Source: 2-01-FULL-40-13 sp964433155
Lineage (GTDB): Bacteria > Patescibacteriota > Microgenomatia > UBA1406 > GWC2-37-13
Assembly (NCBI GenBank): GCA_964433155.1
Contig: CAYSQE010000002.1
Coordinates: 62,001 to 126,000, forward strand
Length of the DNA stretch: 64,000 nucleotides
Direction: 5' to 3'
Below, piece after piece: positions 42,658-51,991 of the stretch (within the stretch, counting starts at the first letter, position 1; each line of letters opens with the position of its first letter). A model generated the notes under the pieces. The model did no database searches and was not told the DNA's origin. It was given only the letters and a program-made list of their open reading frames with translations. Both the position numbers and the translations under genes were made by a program.

Positions 42658-43320
42658 TCATTCAGGCATAGGCAACTGAATGGTTCGATCAAATAAAGAT
42701 GACTCAATGTTGTAGTGCGAACATAAGATGATGGTGATAGACTGCTTTTTAAATTGTTTTAATTTTACTATAGAATTTTGTCTAAACTGCTCATCCCCCA
42801 CAGCGAAAATTTCATCCAAAAGCAAAATATCAGGTTCAGAATAAATCGCAATCGAAAAAGCAAGACGAGAAATCATACCTGATGAATATCTCTTAACAGG
42901 AATATCAATAAAGTTATCCAATCCGGAAAATCGAATAATGCGTGGAGTGATTTCACGGATTTTTTTCTTCGAAACACCTAGAATGGTTGCATTGATAACG
43001 ATATTTTCTCTTCCCGAAAGTTCAAAATTGAATCCAGCACCGAGTTCAATAAGGGGTACGACTCGATCTATAACCTTTATTGTTCCAAGGTCAGGCTCTG
43101 TTATTCCGGCTATTAATTTCAAAAGTGTTGTTTTTCCACTTCCGTTAGGGCCGGCAATTAGGACAAACTCTCCTTTATTTACCGTTAACGAGAAATTTTT
43201 GATAACCGTAAATTTTTCAAAAGGGAAAAAAAGTGTATGAAACCACTTTTTCAAAGTTCTTGGTTTTTCTAAATAGTATTTTTTTGTAACTTGTTTGAGA
43301 ATAATTGCGGGTTGATTCAT
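42658..43320 (-). CDS. Wzt-like ABC transporter ATPase for polysaccharide export
   Basis: 220 aa. Walker A GPNGSGKTTLL, signature YSSGMISRL, Walker B ILLLDEIFAVGD and the GRENI segment characteristic of O-antigen/teichoic acid exporters (Wzt/TagH). It energises transport of a lipid-linked polysaccharide across the membrane. It lacks the C-terminal carbohydrate-binding domain of chain-length-sensing Wzt proteins, so it is probably of the kind that exports without chain-end recognition. Overlaps the permease gene by 4 bases. Confidence 0.9.
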   Translation of the reverse strand: MNQPAIILKQVTKKYYLEKPRTLKKWFHTLFFPFEKFTVIKNFSLTVNKGEFVLIAGPNGSGKTTLLKLIAGITEPDLGTIKVIDRVVPLIELGAGFNFELSGRENIVINATILGVSKKKIREITPRIIRFSGLDNFIDIPVKRYSSGMISRLAFSIAIYSEPDILLLDEIFAVGDEQFRQNSIVKLKQFKKQSITIILCSHYNIESSLFDRTIQLPMPE

Positions 43321-44090
43321 ATGAGATCAGCTATTTTTTTTTCAAACCTTTTAAATATATATATCCCTATAAAAAACACGCAGATGCTTATTAAAAAAGA
43401 GAGAAAGAATAAGTCGAATCTTACTTTGTTTTTAAATAACAATTCTCTAGTAAAAATAATTAAGTGAGCAAGAGGATTAATGATTATAAGTAGCTTATAT
43501 TTATCTGGAATCAGCGTATGAGGAAAAATTATTGGAGTAGCATAAAATAGTATCATGAGACAAAACTCGATGATCCGACCAAAATCTCTAAATGCGGCAT
43601 TGGCGATAGAACTAACAAATGCAATTCCCGTAGTAAAAAAAAATATGGGTATAATAGAAAAAATTATTAAGAAAAAATTGGGGTGTAGCGTGTAGTTGCC
43701 CATGTAAAAAAAAAGTAGAATTAATAAATAAACAACAAAATCAGGAGTTTTTGACAGGACGTATGATAACGGAAGCACGCTTTTAGAGAAGGAAGATTTT
43801 GTGATAAGTTCCCTATTCCAAACGAGAGAGTCTTTGGCTAGGTTTAATCCACCTTGAAAGAAATTCCAAATAACTAATCCTGATAAAACAAAAAGAAAAT
43901 ATGGGATGCCCCCGGTTTTAATTTTGATAAATTTTCCAAAAATAAAGTTTAAAATAATAGCAGTAAAGAGCGGATAAAGAATAATCCATATAGGACCAAG
44001 AAGGGAAGCTTTATAACGAGACTTTATTTCTCGGATGGTGAAGACTTCTAAAAGCTGAAAATAAATCCGCAGTGAATTAGATTTTTTCAT
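43317..44090 (-). CDS. Wzm-like ABC transporter permease
   Basis: 257 aa with six hydrophobic segments and the family's N-terminal amphipathic EIKSRYKASLLGPIWIILYPL motif. It forms the membrane channel for polysaccharide export together with the adjacent ATPase, as in Wzm/TagG systems. The ATP-dependent pathway and the O-antigen-ligase-like proteins in the same island may serve different glycans. Promoter not evident; a GT4 gene lies 21 bases upstream on the same strand, so these belong to one long operon. Confidence 0.9.
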   Translation of the reverse strand: MKKSNSLRIYFQLLEVFTIREIKSRYKASLLGPIWIILYPLFTAIILNFIFGKFIKIKTGGIPYFLFVLSGLVIWNFFQGGLNLAKDSLVWNRELITKSSFSKSVLPLSYVLSKTPDFVVYLLILLFFYMGNYTLHPNFFLIIFSIIPIFFFTTGIAFVSSIANAAFRDFGRIIEFCLMILFYATPIIFPHTLIPDKYKLLIIINPLAHLIIFTRELLFKNKVRFDLFFLSFLISICVFFIGIYIFKRFEKKIADLI

Positions 44091-44111
44091 AAAAGATCGT
44101 TTTTTATTATA

Positions 44112-45281
44112 TCAATGTGTCAAGGCATTAAGAAGTGTTTTAATTTTTTTTTCGATAATTGCTTTTGAATAGTTTTTTTTTGACCATACATATCCATTTT
44201 CTGCTAGGACTGCTCGTTTTTTAGGATGAGAAAGTAGCCAGAGGACCATTGCTTCAAACTGTTCATAATTTTCGTAATACAAGCCCCCGTTTGCAAGAGT
44301 AACCTGAGATTTTAAAACATCGCATTTACCATTTACGAGTACCACTTTTTTAACATTCCAGGCTTCTTGAAGAATAAGCGAAAAAGATTCATAATAAGAA
44401 GGATTAATGAGAAATTCTGCATTAGATACAAGGCTGTATTTTTCGAGCTCATCTACTGTTTTAATATGATAAATGTCGTTCCTTTTTGGAATAGAGGCGA
44501 AGTCAACGTTTACTCCAATTAATACAAGATTAAGATCGATTGCATTGCGTTTTTTAAAAAGAATAAATTTATCAATAAGCTCCCACACTCCCTTCGATCT
44601 CGACACACGCCCTATATAAATACAGTATGGTTTTTTAAACCCAACAGCAATGTTCTTAAATTCACCCTCAGGTTTTTCAGTATTGATTCCAAATACAAAT
44701 AATGGGGATACCGTTGAAAATCTTTCTAAAATAATTTTTTTTTCAGCAAAAGTGCTCGGAAGGATCATAAAAGGAGTAGAAAAAACCCTATCAAATATTT
44801 TAAATCTAAGCATGGGTTCTTTATGAGTCAAAGGAATTAGCACAGCCTTATGTTTCACGATAGGTAGACCAAAGTAGGTAAAAGCATTATTGTATCCTAA
44901 GAAGAAAAAAAGATTGTAAAAATTAAGATTTTTTCTTAAAAAGTCTAACAATGAAGATGAATATGGGCCGACTTGTTTAATCCATTCAACTAATTCACCA
45001 GATGAGTTTTTTTTTCTTCCGTAAAGTGAATGATTGAGCCGATTGAATTCAAATAGTCTTTTTGCATAATCAACTTTAAATCGAATTACGTTTATATTCT
45101 TCTCATGGTTTAAACTATCCATTTTTTCTTTCTTCCAGGTAAAGTTATCTTTTGCCTGAGTTGTTAGAACGGTAACATTTGCAAATTTTTGCAAATGCTC
45201 CACAAGTCTTAGGGCATGAATCTCAGCCCCATCGTATATTGTTCTACTAAAGCGAGGAATTACTACTGCGACTTTTTTCAT
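44112..45281 (-). CDS. GT4-family glycosyltransferase
   Basis: 389 aa GT-B enzyme. N-terminal RFSRTIYDGAEIHALRLVEHL (glycine-less acceptor loop), C-terminal donor domain with CIYIGRVSRSKGVWELID, and the NPSYYESFSLILQEAW motif (EX7E catalytic glutamates about residues 295-310). It transfers from a nucleotide sugar with retention of configuration. It overlaps the small gene upstream by 35 bases. Confidence 0.85.
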   Translation of the reverse strand: MKKVAVVIPRFSRTIYDGAEIHALRLVEHLQKFANVTVLTTQAKDNFTWKKEKMDSLNHEKNINVIRFKVDYAKRLFEFNRLNHSLYGRKKNSSGELVEWIKQVGPYSSSLLDFLRKNLNFYNLFFFLGYNNAFTYFGLPIVKHKAVLIPLTHKEPMLRFKIFDRVFSTPFMILPSTFAEKKIILERFSTVSPLFVFGINTEKPEGEFKNIAVGFKKPYCIYIGRVSRSKGVWELIDKFILFKKRNAIDLNLVLIGVNVDFASIPKRNDIYHIKTVDELEKYSLVSNAEFLINPSYYESFSLILQEAWNVKKVVLVNGKCDVLKSQVTLANGGLYYENYEQFEAMVLWLLSHPKKRAVLAENGYVWSKKNYSKAIIEKKIKTLLNALTH

Positions 45282-45633
45282 TTTTCTGGCGTTTTTCTAA
45301 AATTTTTAGATATTTATAAAGATCTTCAAGAATCATTAGAACATTTTTATTGAAGACTGTTTGGTAGTTAGTATAAACTCGCAGAATCGATAAAATTCTT
45401 TTTTTAATGAAGCGGAAAAAAGGATTTCGAGGCATAATATATTCTGGGTTGTTATAATCTCGAGCCGTAGACAGGGCAAACTCTACTTGCAGTTTTAACA
45501 TCTCAATTTCAGTTTTTGTCTTTTTATGAGGTATTTCTATTAATCCCTTTTTCCATATTCTTTGGCGAAGCAGATCCTTTTTAATCTTTTGGACTATTTT
45601 CTTGGTTGTGATTTTGGTTTTTTTTATTTTCAT
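45247..45633 (-). CDS. Small basic helical protein of glycan clusters
   Basis: 128 aa, strongly basic N-terminus (KIKKTKITTKKIVQKIKKDLL). Central IEIPHKKTKTEIEMLKLQ and C-terminal PFFRFIKKRILSILRVYTNYQTVFNKNVLMI resemble a helical segment found in front of glycosyl- or methyltransferase domains in polysaccharide clusters, where the transferase retains a membrane-touching FxKRxxRxLxRxY element. Here it is separate and overlaps the following GT4 gene by 35 bases, so it may act as its membrane-targeting partner. Confidence 0.45.
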   Translation of the reverse strand: MKIKKTKITTKKIVQKIKKDLLRQRIWKKGLIEIPHKKTKTEIEMLKLQVEFALSTARDYNNPEYIMPRNPFFRFIKKRILSILRVYTNYQTVFNKNVLMILEDLYKYLKILEKRQKNEKSRSSNSSL

Positions 45634-45661
45634 CTGTTGTTTATAATTAATTCCTGATTAC

Positions 45662-46579
45662 ATGACTATGGTTTTTTCCATTATAATTCTTAGCTGCAAC
45701 GCCGCGAAAACGATAGGCAAGCTGCTTAAAAAACTTACAAAAAATCCTACCAATTACAATACGGAGCTTATTATAGTTGACTCAGGTTCAACAGACAAGA
45801 CCTTAGAAATCGCTAAAAATTTCAAAAGTAAATTTGCTGGATTTAAAATCTTGCAGATAAAAAAGAAAGATTTTAATTATGGATTAACAAGAAATATGGC
45901 AGTCGAGAAAGCTAAGGGAAGGTATGTCTGTTTTTTTTCACAAGATGCCATTCCGATAAGCAAAGATATACTTTTCTATTATCTGCAAGATTTTCAGACG
46001 AGCGATAAAGTAGTGGCCGTCTATGGTAAACATCTTCCATTTGAAAATACACCGGTTATTCAAAAAGTCGAACTACTTTGTCATTGGGGGAGGCTTGATA
46101 AATATGTAAATAAGAGAGGCGTCCTGATCAAAAATCTCTCTCAACCTTTTACGCCATTTACAGACGAAAATAAGCAAATATGGTATCAGCTTTCAAATAC
46201 GGCAGCTTGTTATAAGAAATCCTTTCTACTTCGTAATCCATTTCCCCAAGTAAGTTACGGTGAGGATATGCATATAGGCAAAAATATAATCGCAAACGGC
46301 CTCTCAATAGTCTATGATACGCGTTGTAGTATTTACCATTCAGATAGATACAGCCTTTTGGAATATTATAAAAGAGAAAAAGAAAGCATGAGGTCGGCTT
46401 TTGTTGGAATGAACTTAAAAATAAAGAGCAAGATTCTTTGTAAAATCAAACATATTTTGAGAATGAATATTTCTTTTATAAAAAAGTTTTTTTACTTATT
46501 TGAGTTGGGATTGTATTATGTTATCAAAATATTTATTATTCTTAGAATAAAGATTCCTCCTATAAGAGGAACTGAGTGA
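45662..46579 (+). CDS. GT2-family (rhamnosyltransferase-like) glycosyltransferase
   Basis: 305 aa. FSIIILSCNAAKTIGKLL, IIVDSGSTDKTLEIA, NYGLTRNMAVEKAKGRYVCFFSQDAIP (S-Q-D at the metal site, as in rhamnosyltransferases) and VSYGEDMHIGKNII. The C-terminus carries amphipathic or hydrophobic helices. It adds a sugar to the lipid-linked repeat unit. A second ATG at 45668 is possible. The 3' end overlaps the convergent GT4 gene by 84 bases. Confidence 0.82.
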   Translation: MTMVFSIIILSCNAAKTIGKLLKKLTKNPTNYNTELIIVDSGSTDKTLEIAKNFKSKFAGFKILQIKKKDFNYGLTRNMAVEKAKGRYVCFFSQDAIPISKDILFYYLQDFQTSDKVVAVYGKHLPFENTPVIQKVELLCHWGRLDKYVNKRGVLIKNLSQPFTPFTDENKQIWYQLSNTAACYKKSFLLRNPFPQVSYGEDMHIGKNIIANGLSIVYDTRCSIYHSDRYSLLEYYKREKESMRSAFVGMNLKIKSKILCKIKHILRMNISFIKKFFYLFELGLYYVIKIFIILRIKIPPIRGTE

Positions 46580-47758
46580 ATAAATCAGTCTTTCGAAATA
46601 TTTAACTGATCCGTTAGAGAAGAGCATTTCTTTTGTAATTTTTTCGATCTTTAATTTTATTTTTTTCTGCCATTTTTTATCTTTTTGAAAAAAAGTCGTC
46701 AGCGCGTTAAAAATTGTTTGAGACGAGTTGTCTTCTAAAATAAATAGGGGATCAATTGGTTTTAATAATGAATCTGCATTTCCAGTGCGGCTGGAAAATA
46801 TTGGAAGCCTAAAAGAAAGTGATTCCAAAAGAAACAAAGATCCCATTTCGATTGTTGATGGTAAGATTCCACAATCGCAAATTTGATAGAGTTTAGATAA
46901 GTTATTTCTGGAGAGATCTTTCAAAAATAACACATAACGACCGATATTATTTTTTCTTATTTTATAAGAAAGTTTTTTAAATAGATACGTATCTTTTTTC
47001 ACTTGCGGATATGCAATAATAAGAATATTTTTTTTAAATCTTTTTCTAAACAGAATAAAAGCGCTTAAAAGATTTTCTAACCCTTTAGTTTGATCTATTC
47101 TACCAACATAAAGAATAAGTTTATAAGAAGGGGAAATATTTAATTTTTTTTTAAATTCCTCTAATACTTTCTTGCTATATTTCATATTCAATTGAGGGTG
47201 AATAATATTTGGTAGGATGGAAATCTTTTTCACAGCTGCAAATATGCCAAGTTTTTTCTTAACTATTTTTTTCGCTTCTTCTGAAGGTATGATTATAATG
47301 CTCGACATAAACCAGGCAAATCTTTCAAGGAACACTCTAAGAAAGGCATAAAAATTAATATTTTCTAACCCCAATTCATAATTATGTCTGAATCCTTGAA
47401 GACAAAAAATGGATTTGGTAAAGGGAAAAGAAATAAAACTAGGAAGGATAAAAGAAAACTCAGTAGCTATTATCAAATCGACACGATTAACTTTTTTTTT
47501 AAAACGCCTATATATTTCTAAGGAGTTTTTAAACTCCCAAAATATTTGTTTATAATATCTAAATGGGGCATTGGGAAGTTGTCTTTCAACCAAAATAATA
47601 TCAGAAAAGAGTCTTTTATCAAGAAACATCTGGTTTTTTCCATACGCAATGAGATAAAAAATAAAATCAGGATTTCTTTTCTTCAATTCAAAAATCATAT
47701 TTTGAGTGCTTAGCCATTCGCCTGTGGCTTCAATATCAGAAAGAACGAGTATGTCCAT
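46496..47758 (-). CDS. GT4-family glycosyltransferase
   Basis: 420 aa GT-B enzyme. Donor-domain motifs: ILYVGRIDQTKGLENLLSAF (about residues 215-234), FLKDLSRNNLSKLYQICDCGILPS and MGSLFLLESLSF in the EX7E position. The N-terminal half starts DILVLSDIEATGEW. The last ~28 codons lie on the opposite strand of the 3' end of the 45662 gene (84-base convergent overlap). It overlaps the WecG/TagA gene by 23 bases. Confidence 0.82.
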   Translation of the reverse strand: MDILVLSDIEATGEWLSTQNMIFELKKRNPDFIFYLIAYGKNQMFLDKRLFSDIILVERQLPNAPFRYYKQIFWEFKNSLEIYRRFKKKVNRVDLIIATEFSFILPSFISFPFTKSIFCLQGFRHNYELGLENINFYAFLRVFLERFAWFMSSIIIIPSEEAKKIVKKKLGIFAAVKKISILPNIIHPQLNMKYSKKVLEEFKKKLNISPSYKLILYVGRIDQTKGLENLLSAFILFRKRFKKNILIIAYPQVKKDTYLFKKLSYKIRKNNIGRYVLFLKDLSRNNLSKLYQICDCGILPSTIEMGSLFLLESLSFRLPIFSSRTGNADSLLKPIDPLFILEDNSSQTIFNALTTFFQKDKKWQKKIKLKIEKITKEMLFSNGSVKYFERLIYSLSSSYRRNLYSKNNKYFDNIIQSQLK

Positions 47759-48506
47759 ATTTTTTTACGAGGTGCTTTAAAATTAAGGCACTAAAGTATA
47801 TATAATTAGGTAGTTTAGTGACCAATCTCTTAGGCTCGAAAATAAACCGCCAAAGCCACTCAAATCCCAGTAGACCAATCAATCTCGGTGCTCGAATAGT
47901 ATATTTTGCAAAAAAATTGAAAGAACCCCCAACACCAATACAAACAATTCCTTTAAGATGGTTTTTATTGTTATCAATCCAATACTCTTGGTAAGGCGGA
48001 CCGTAAGCGACTAATAAAATATCCGGTTTAAATTTTTCTATTTTATGAAGGATTCTCTGTCTTTCATCTGGTTTCTCAGTTTTTATATCTGAAGCGCCGG
48101 AGTCGGCTATGTATATAAGATTTGGAAACAGGTTTTTAAAATACTTTCCGGTGAGTTCAGCTGTGTTGTTTCTTCCCCCAAGAAACAATATTTTTTTATT
48201 TTTCTTTACAGCTAACTCAATGAGGTCTTTCATAAAATCTGTTCCGGTCATTCTCTCACCTGAAGGTATACCTAGTAAAAAGGAGGCGATCTTAATCCCA
48301 ACTCCGTCAATTAAAATAGTTTCACTGTTATTGATAATTGACCGAAATTTTCTGTCTTTATAGGCAATGATGAAAATATCTGGATTTAGATTTACTATAT
48401 GATAGAATTGATTTTTCTTTTTAGAAAAAAATTCGTCAACTTCTGCAAGAATTCTAGCGATTGATTTATTACCAATCCTAATTCCTAAGATTGAGTTTGT
48501 CTGCAT
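47736..48506 (-). CDS. WecG/TagA/CpsF-family (GT26) glycosyltransferase
   Basis: 256 aa. Signature of the family: IDGVGIKIASFLLG, RMTGTDFMKDLI with the catalytic Thr-Asp, FLGGRNNTAELTG, LLVAYGPPYQEYW, and VGGSFNFFAKYTIRAPR, ending in GLEWLWRF-like GFEWLWRFIFEPKR. Enzymes of this group transfer N-acetylmannosamine(uronic acid) or similar to a polyprenyl-pyrophosphate GlcNAc acceptor, the second step of many surface glycans. Operon-linked to GT4 genes on both sides by overlaps (23 and 29 bases). Confidence 0.9.
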   Translation of the reverse strand: MQTNSILGIRIGNKSIARILAEVDEFFSKKKNQFYHIVNLNPDIFIIAYKDRKFRSIINNSETILIDGVGIKIASFLLGIPSGERMTGTDFMKDLIELAVKKNKKILFLGGRNNTAELTGKYFKNLFPNLIYIADSGASDIKTEKPDERQRILHKIEKFKPDILLVAYGPPYQEYWIDNNKNHLKGIVCIGVGGSFNFFAKYTIRAPRLIGLLGFEWLWRFIFEPKRLVTKLPNYIYFSALILKHLVKKYGHTRSF

Positions 48507-49668
48507 ATTTTTTTATAAAAAAATCATTAATTTGATTGACTTTATTTGACCAACTATTTTTTTTTGCTATTTCTCTTGCTTTTTTTGCATCGTTTTGACT
48601 CCATTCTTTTAATAATCTTCTGATTGCCTGGTTAAAATCCTGGTAATTATCTGTGGTGTAAACAATATTTTTGGGGTAGTTTTGCAAAGACAATATGTTG
48701 GTAGAAACAACTGGTTTCCCAGAGGCTAAATATTCATAAGCTTTCATTGGATGACTGTACTTCACAAACTTAAGGGATGTTTTGTATGGGATGATACCTA
48801 GATTACAATGTTGAAAATATGGCGGAATGCTTTTTTTATTTTTTTCTCCTATATAGATTACGTTTTTTAGTTTTAACAATTTTTGAATATTAGTTTTTGC
48901 TTCTGGTAATATAGGACCCAGAAGAATAAAGTTAAATAAAGGATTAGTCTTTGCCAGATAGTTTAGAAGAGCAAAGTCAATCCTGTAGTCAAACACCCCA
49001 GCTAATAAGATTTTTTTAGCTTTTAGATGAACAATCTCATTTGGAATAGGTTCGTTCGAATTGTTAAACATATCATATGCGCATCCGCACACTACCACCC
49101 TTGATTTATTCTTTATGTTCAAATTTTCATCAGCCTTTTTCTCAAAGAGAGCTTTTGAGTTAAATGAGATAAGGTTCACATTGCTGAATAAATTTTGTTC
49201 TAATTTTTTTTGTTCTCTAGTTTTTTCATCATCCCCCAAGCAATCAATACAATCATAGAAGGAAATCTCCGCCCCAATTTTCTTGACAACAAATAACATA
49301 ATGGGATTAAACCCCCAAATTATTATTTTTTTTCTTAATAATTTGAGTATTATTTTTAATTGAATCATGCCTAAAAATTGGTTTATACGAAATATTCGGT
49401 CGATTCTTCTCAATGGAAATACGGATATCGGTCTAAAATAAATTAATCCTTTGTAGTTTTTAACAATAGAAAATAAAGATTGAAAAAAAACGAAAATATT
49501 TTTTTCTCTGAAAAGATTTCTCCAGATTGTTGGATATTGAAAGTCAAACAAAATCACTTGATTCTGTTTGCGTAAAATACGCGCAGTTTGGTAAATATAA
49601 TCGGATGGATGATCTACGGGAAGATGGAGCGGGATAACTATCGTAAAACCTTTTAGTTCACTATTCAT
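48478..49668 (-). CDS. GT-B glycosyltransferase (GT4/GT1-like)
   Basis: 396 aa. N-terminal FTIVIPLHLPVDHPSDYIY and IIIWGFNPIMLFVV; EISFYDCIDCLGDD fits the YDCVDD motif typical of one class of polysaccharide glycosyltransferases. C-terminal KILLAGVFDYRIDFALL, YIGEKNKKSIPPYFQHCNLG and SHPMKAYEYLASGKPVV (catalytic Glu). The family is the one whose N-terminal half is resembled by the short protein at 40332-40859. Overlaps the DUF4330-like gene by 4 bases. Confidence 0.82.
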   Translation of the reverse strand: MNSELKGFTIVIPLHLPVDHPSDYIYQTARILRKQNQVILFDFQYPTIWRNLFREKNIFVFFQSLFSIVKNYKGLIYFRPISVFPLRRIDRIFRINQFLGMIQLKIILKLLRKKIIIWGFNPIMLFVVKKIGAEISFYDCIDCLGDDEKTREQKKLEQNLFSNVNLISFNSKALFEKKADENLNIKNKSRVVVCGCAYDMFNNSNEPIPNEIVHLKAKKILLAGVFDYRIDFALLNYLAKTNPLFNFILLGPILPEAKTNIQKLLKLKNVIYIGEKNKKSIPPYFQHCNLGIIPYKTSLKFVKYSHPMKAYEYLASGKPVVSTNILSLQNYPKNIVYTTDNYQDFNQAIRRLLKEWSQNDAKKAREIAKKNSWSNKVNQINDFFIKKYADKLNLRN

Positions 49669-50498
49669 TTCACCTCTTTTACGCTGGTAACGACAGGGAA
49701 TATTGAAAGAAAATCAAGATGTATCGGAATTGGCTTGTCAATAAGTACAGCAATATCATCAAAGAAAAAATATCGATTATCAACTTTAAAGGCTGAAACC
49801 TCTAGAGTTAAATAAACGTCTTTTTTAAGAGGATCTCTTCTAAGAAGTACCTCACCGTTTGCCGTTGTGACAATTTTTTTAGCGTCTTCAACGTCTACTC
49901 TTAATATTTTTAAAATTGTTCGTCCTTGAGTATCTTTTATAATACTTCCTTCATTGATATTGTCTGCTATATAACTATTGACGCCGCTTGTTTCTAGATA
50001 TACAGGTGTTTCATTTTTCAACTGGCTTTGTACCAGAAGTTTTTTTAAAGGATAACGGTCTTTTGAATTTCCTATACTTACTATCATGGCTTCAACAAAC
50101 ACATTATCTAAAAAAAGTTGAAGGGTTGATCCGATGAGGACGTTTTTACCTTTATATGTGTTAGTTCTACTACCAGGACTGTAGACGGTTTTTATTTTTA
50201 AAGTTAAATAAACTGTATCTTGGTCAGGCCGGTTATCATATTTCCTAACTTTTATAATCTCGGCAACGGTATTGCCAAACGTATCTTTTTCTTTCATCCT
50301 AGGATAAAATAGTTTATTAAACCAGACTGATGACCTTTGGTCAGGCCAGCTGACGCTATCTTCAAATGCTTTTACCACAATGGTTAGTTCTTTTTTTGTG
50401 CGAAAAAGCAAGAAGTAAAGCGATACAACTGAAGCAATAAAAATAAAGATTAAGAAAAGATCAAAAAGTTTTATTTTTTTAAGAAATCTTATCGCCAT
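49665..50498 (-). CDS. DUF4330-like membrane-anchored protein
   Basis: 277 aa. One N-terminal hydrophobic anchor after a short basic stretch (FLKKIKLFDLFLIFIFIASVVSLYFLLF), then a beta-rich external domain (TLKIKTVYSPGS, IGSTLQLFLDN, EVLLRRDPLKKDVYLTLEV). DUF4330 proteins of this layout occur in polysaccharide operons; an accessory role in polymer assembly is likely but unknown. It overlaps both neighbours (4 and 20 bases). Confidence 0.55.
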   Translation of the reverse strand: MAIRFLKKIKLFDLFLIFIFIASVVSLYFLLFRTKKELTIVVKAFEDSVSWPDQRSSVWFNKLFYPRMKEKDTFGNTVAEIIKVRKYDNRPDQDTVYLTLKIKTVYSPGSRTNTYKGKNVLIGSTLQLFLDNVFVEAMIVSIGNSKDRYPLKKLLVQSQLKNETPVYLETSGVNSYIADNINEGSIIKDTQGRTILKILRVDVEDAKKIVTTANGEVLLRRDPLKKDVYLTLEVSAFKVDNRYFFFDDIAVLIDKPIPIHLDFLSIFPVVTSVKEVK

Positions 50499-51936
50499 AG
50501 CCTATTTTACTAAAATCGATACCCAAGAGTATAAATAATAGTTGGTAATTGAACGCTGGTTGAAATAAAGCCCCAATTAATATTACTATTAATGATGAAA
50601 GCGCGGCTGAAGCGAGCAAACTTTTATATTGAACAACAATTTTTTTAATTCCATATATAACTACAAGCAAAAAAAGGAAAAATAAAGCGAGGCCATTCTC
50701 AACTAAAAGCAGAACATAATAATTATGTACAGGGTTAGGGAATATACTGAAAATTCCTCTTTTATTTCTTTCGATCGCTTCAACCACTGACATCCCTGTT
50801 CCTATTCCCAGAAGAGGAGATGATTTTAGCAATTCCCAAGATTCTTGCACTTGGCGAATCCGTAAGTAAAGTCCTCCAGATTCTTGGAAACTAAATGCTG
50901 TTTGTGCTATGCGGGGTAAAATATATAAAACAAGAGGAGTTAAGATAACTAGAAAAATCAGATATTTTTTTCTAAAAAATTTTTCCAATAGGTTTATCTT
51001 CTTTTTATATTCTATTACAAAGAGTAAATAAAGAAAGCCAAGAGAGATTCCTAGCCAGGCAGATCTGCTAAGCGTTAGAACAACAGCGAGAGTTCCTAGA
51101 AAAAAACCAACAACGTAGCCACCCTTTTTATTTATTAAAAATTCTATAAAAATAAATGGCAAAAGAGAAGATAAAAATAGTCCCAGATCGTTAGCATGAT
51201 AAAAAGTACCGTTAGGTCTGAATGTAAAAGATGATTCGTCTGATGCTGAGCCAAATAGTTGAGCTGTGCGTTGAATCTCATAATTTTTCCCCAATGGTGA
51301 TGAATTAACAAATTGTTGTAGAACAAGAAAAGATTCAAAGAAAACAATTGCTGTAAATACAATTACTATAGATTTATAAGTAAACTTATGGTCAATATTT
51401 AAAAATCTAAGATAAAAATATATAGCTACAGACTGTAGCAAGGATTTTTTTAGAAATAAAGATAGATAAACATATCTTGAGCTTAATATATCAGTTATCA
51501 AACCAAAAATTATAAAAATAATTATTAAAAAGTCAAGAATCTGTAAATTTTTTATTGATATTTTTGTTTTTTTTAACAAGGGAATAAGTGAAATAAGAAA
51601 GATTGAAAAAATCACATCTGATGTTGTAATCGTTACTTTTTCAAAAAGGCCCAAAGGGTATAGAATCTTAAGGTAGGGAAGCTGTCTAAGATCATGAAGC
51701 TGGAAAAAATAGTCTTTTCCTACCAAAAAGATACTTGAGAGAATAAATGTAAAAAAAGCTCCAAGAGAAAGACTTTTTAATTTCAAAGAAAGAATTAATA
51801 AATATACTAAAAAAATAATAAGCAAAAATTTATTTGTCGGATTTACAAACCAAATGAGAAAAAGTAAAAAGAGAGACGCGCTTATAAGAAATGACTCAGT
51901 TTTTGTCTCCTTTTTAGACCTTTTGAAAGTACTCAT
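50479..51936 (-). CDS. O-antigen ligase/polymerase-like (Wzy_C) membrane protein
   Basis: 485 aa, about eleven membrane segments. The characteristic region TLSRSAWLGISLGF followed by the large external loop with SSPLLGIGTGMS and the conserved NPVHNYYVLLLVENGL (catalytic His) defines the O-antigen ligase family (WaaL/Wzy_C). It transfers or polymerises undecaprenyl-linked glycans on the outer face of the membrane. Same strand as and overlapping the DUF4330-like gene by 20 bases. Confidence 0.87.
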   Translation of the reverse strand: MSTFKRSKKETKTESFLISASLFLLFLIWFVNPTNKFLLIIFLVYLLILSLKLKSLSLGAFFTFILSSIFLVGKDYFFQLHDLRQLPYLKILYPLGLFEKVTITTSDVIFSIFLISLIPLLKKTKISIKNLQILDFLIIIFIIFGLITDILSSRYVYLSLFLKKSLLQSVAIYFYLRFLNIDHKFTYKSIVIVFTAIVFFESFLVLQQFVNSSPLGKNYEIQRTAQLFGSASDESSFTFRPNGTFYHANDLGLFLSSLLPFIFIEFLINKKGGYVVGFFLGTLAVVLTLSRSAWLGISLGFLYLLFVIEYKKKINLLEKFFRKKYLIFLVILTPLVLYILPRIAQTAFSFQESGGLYLRIRQVQESWELLKSSPLLGIGTGMSVVEAIERNKRGIFSIFPNPVHNYYVLLLVENGLALFFLFLLVVIYGIKKIVVQYKSLLASAALSSLIVILIGALFQPAFNYQLLFILLGIDFSKIGYGDKIS

Positions 51937-51991
51937 TTAGACTGTTTTATTTTATCATCAAAAAAGAAATAGTCTAGAACAGTTTGTAAGG

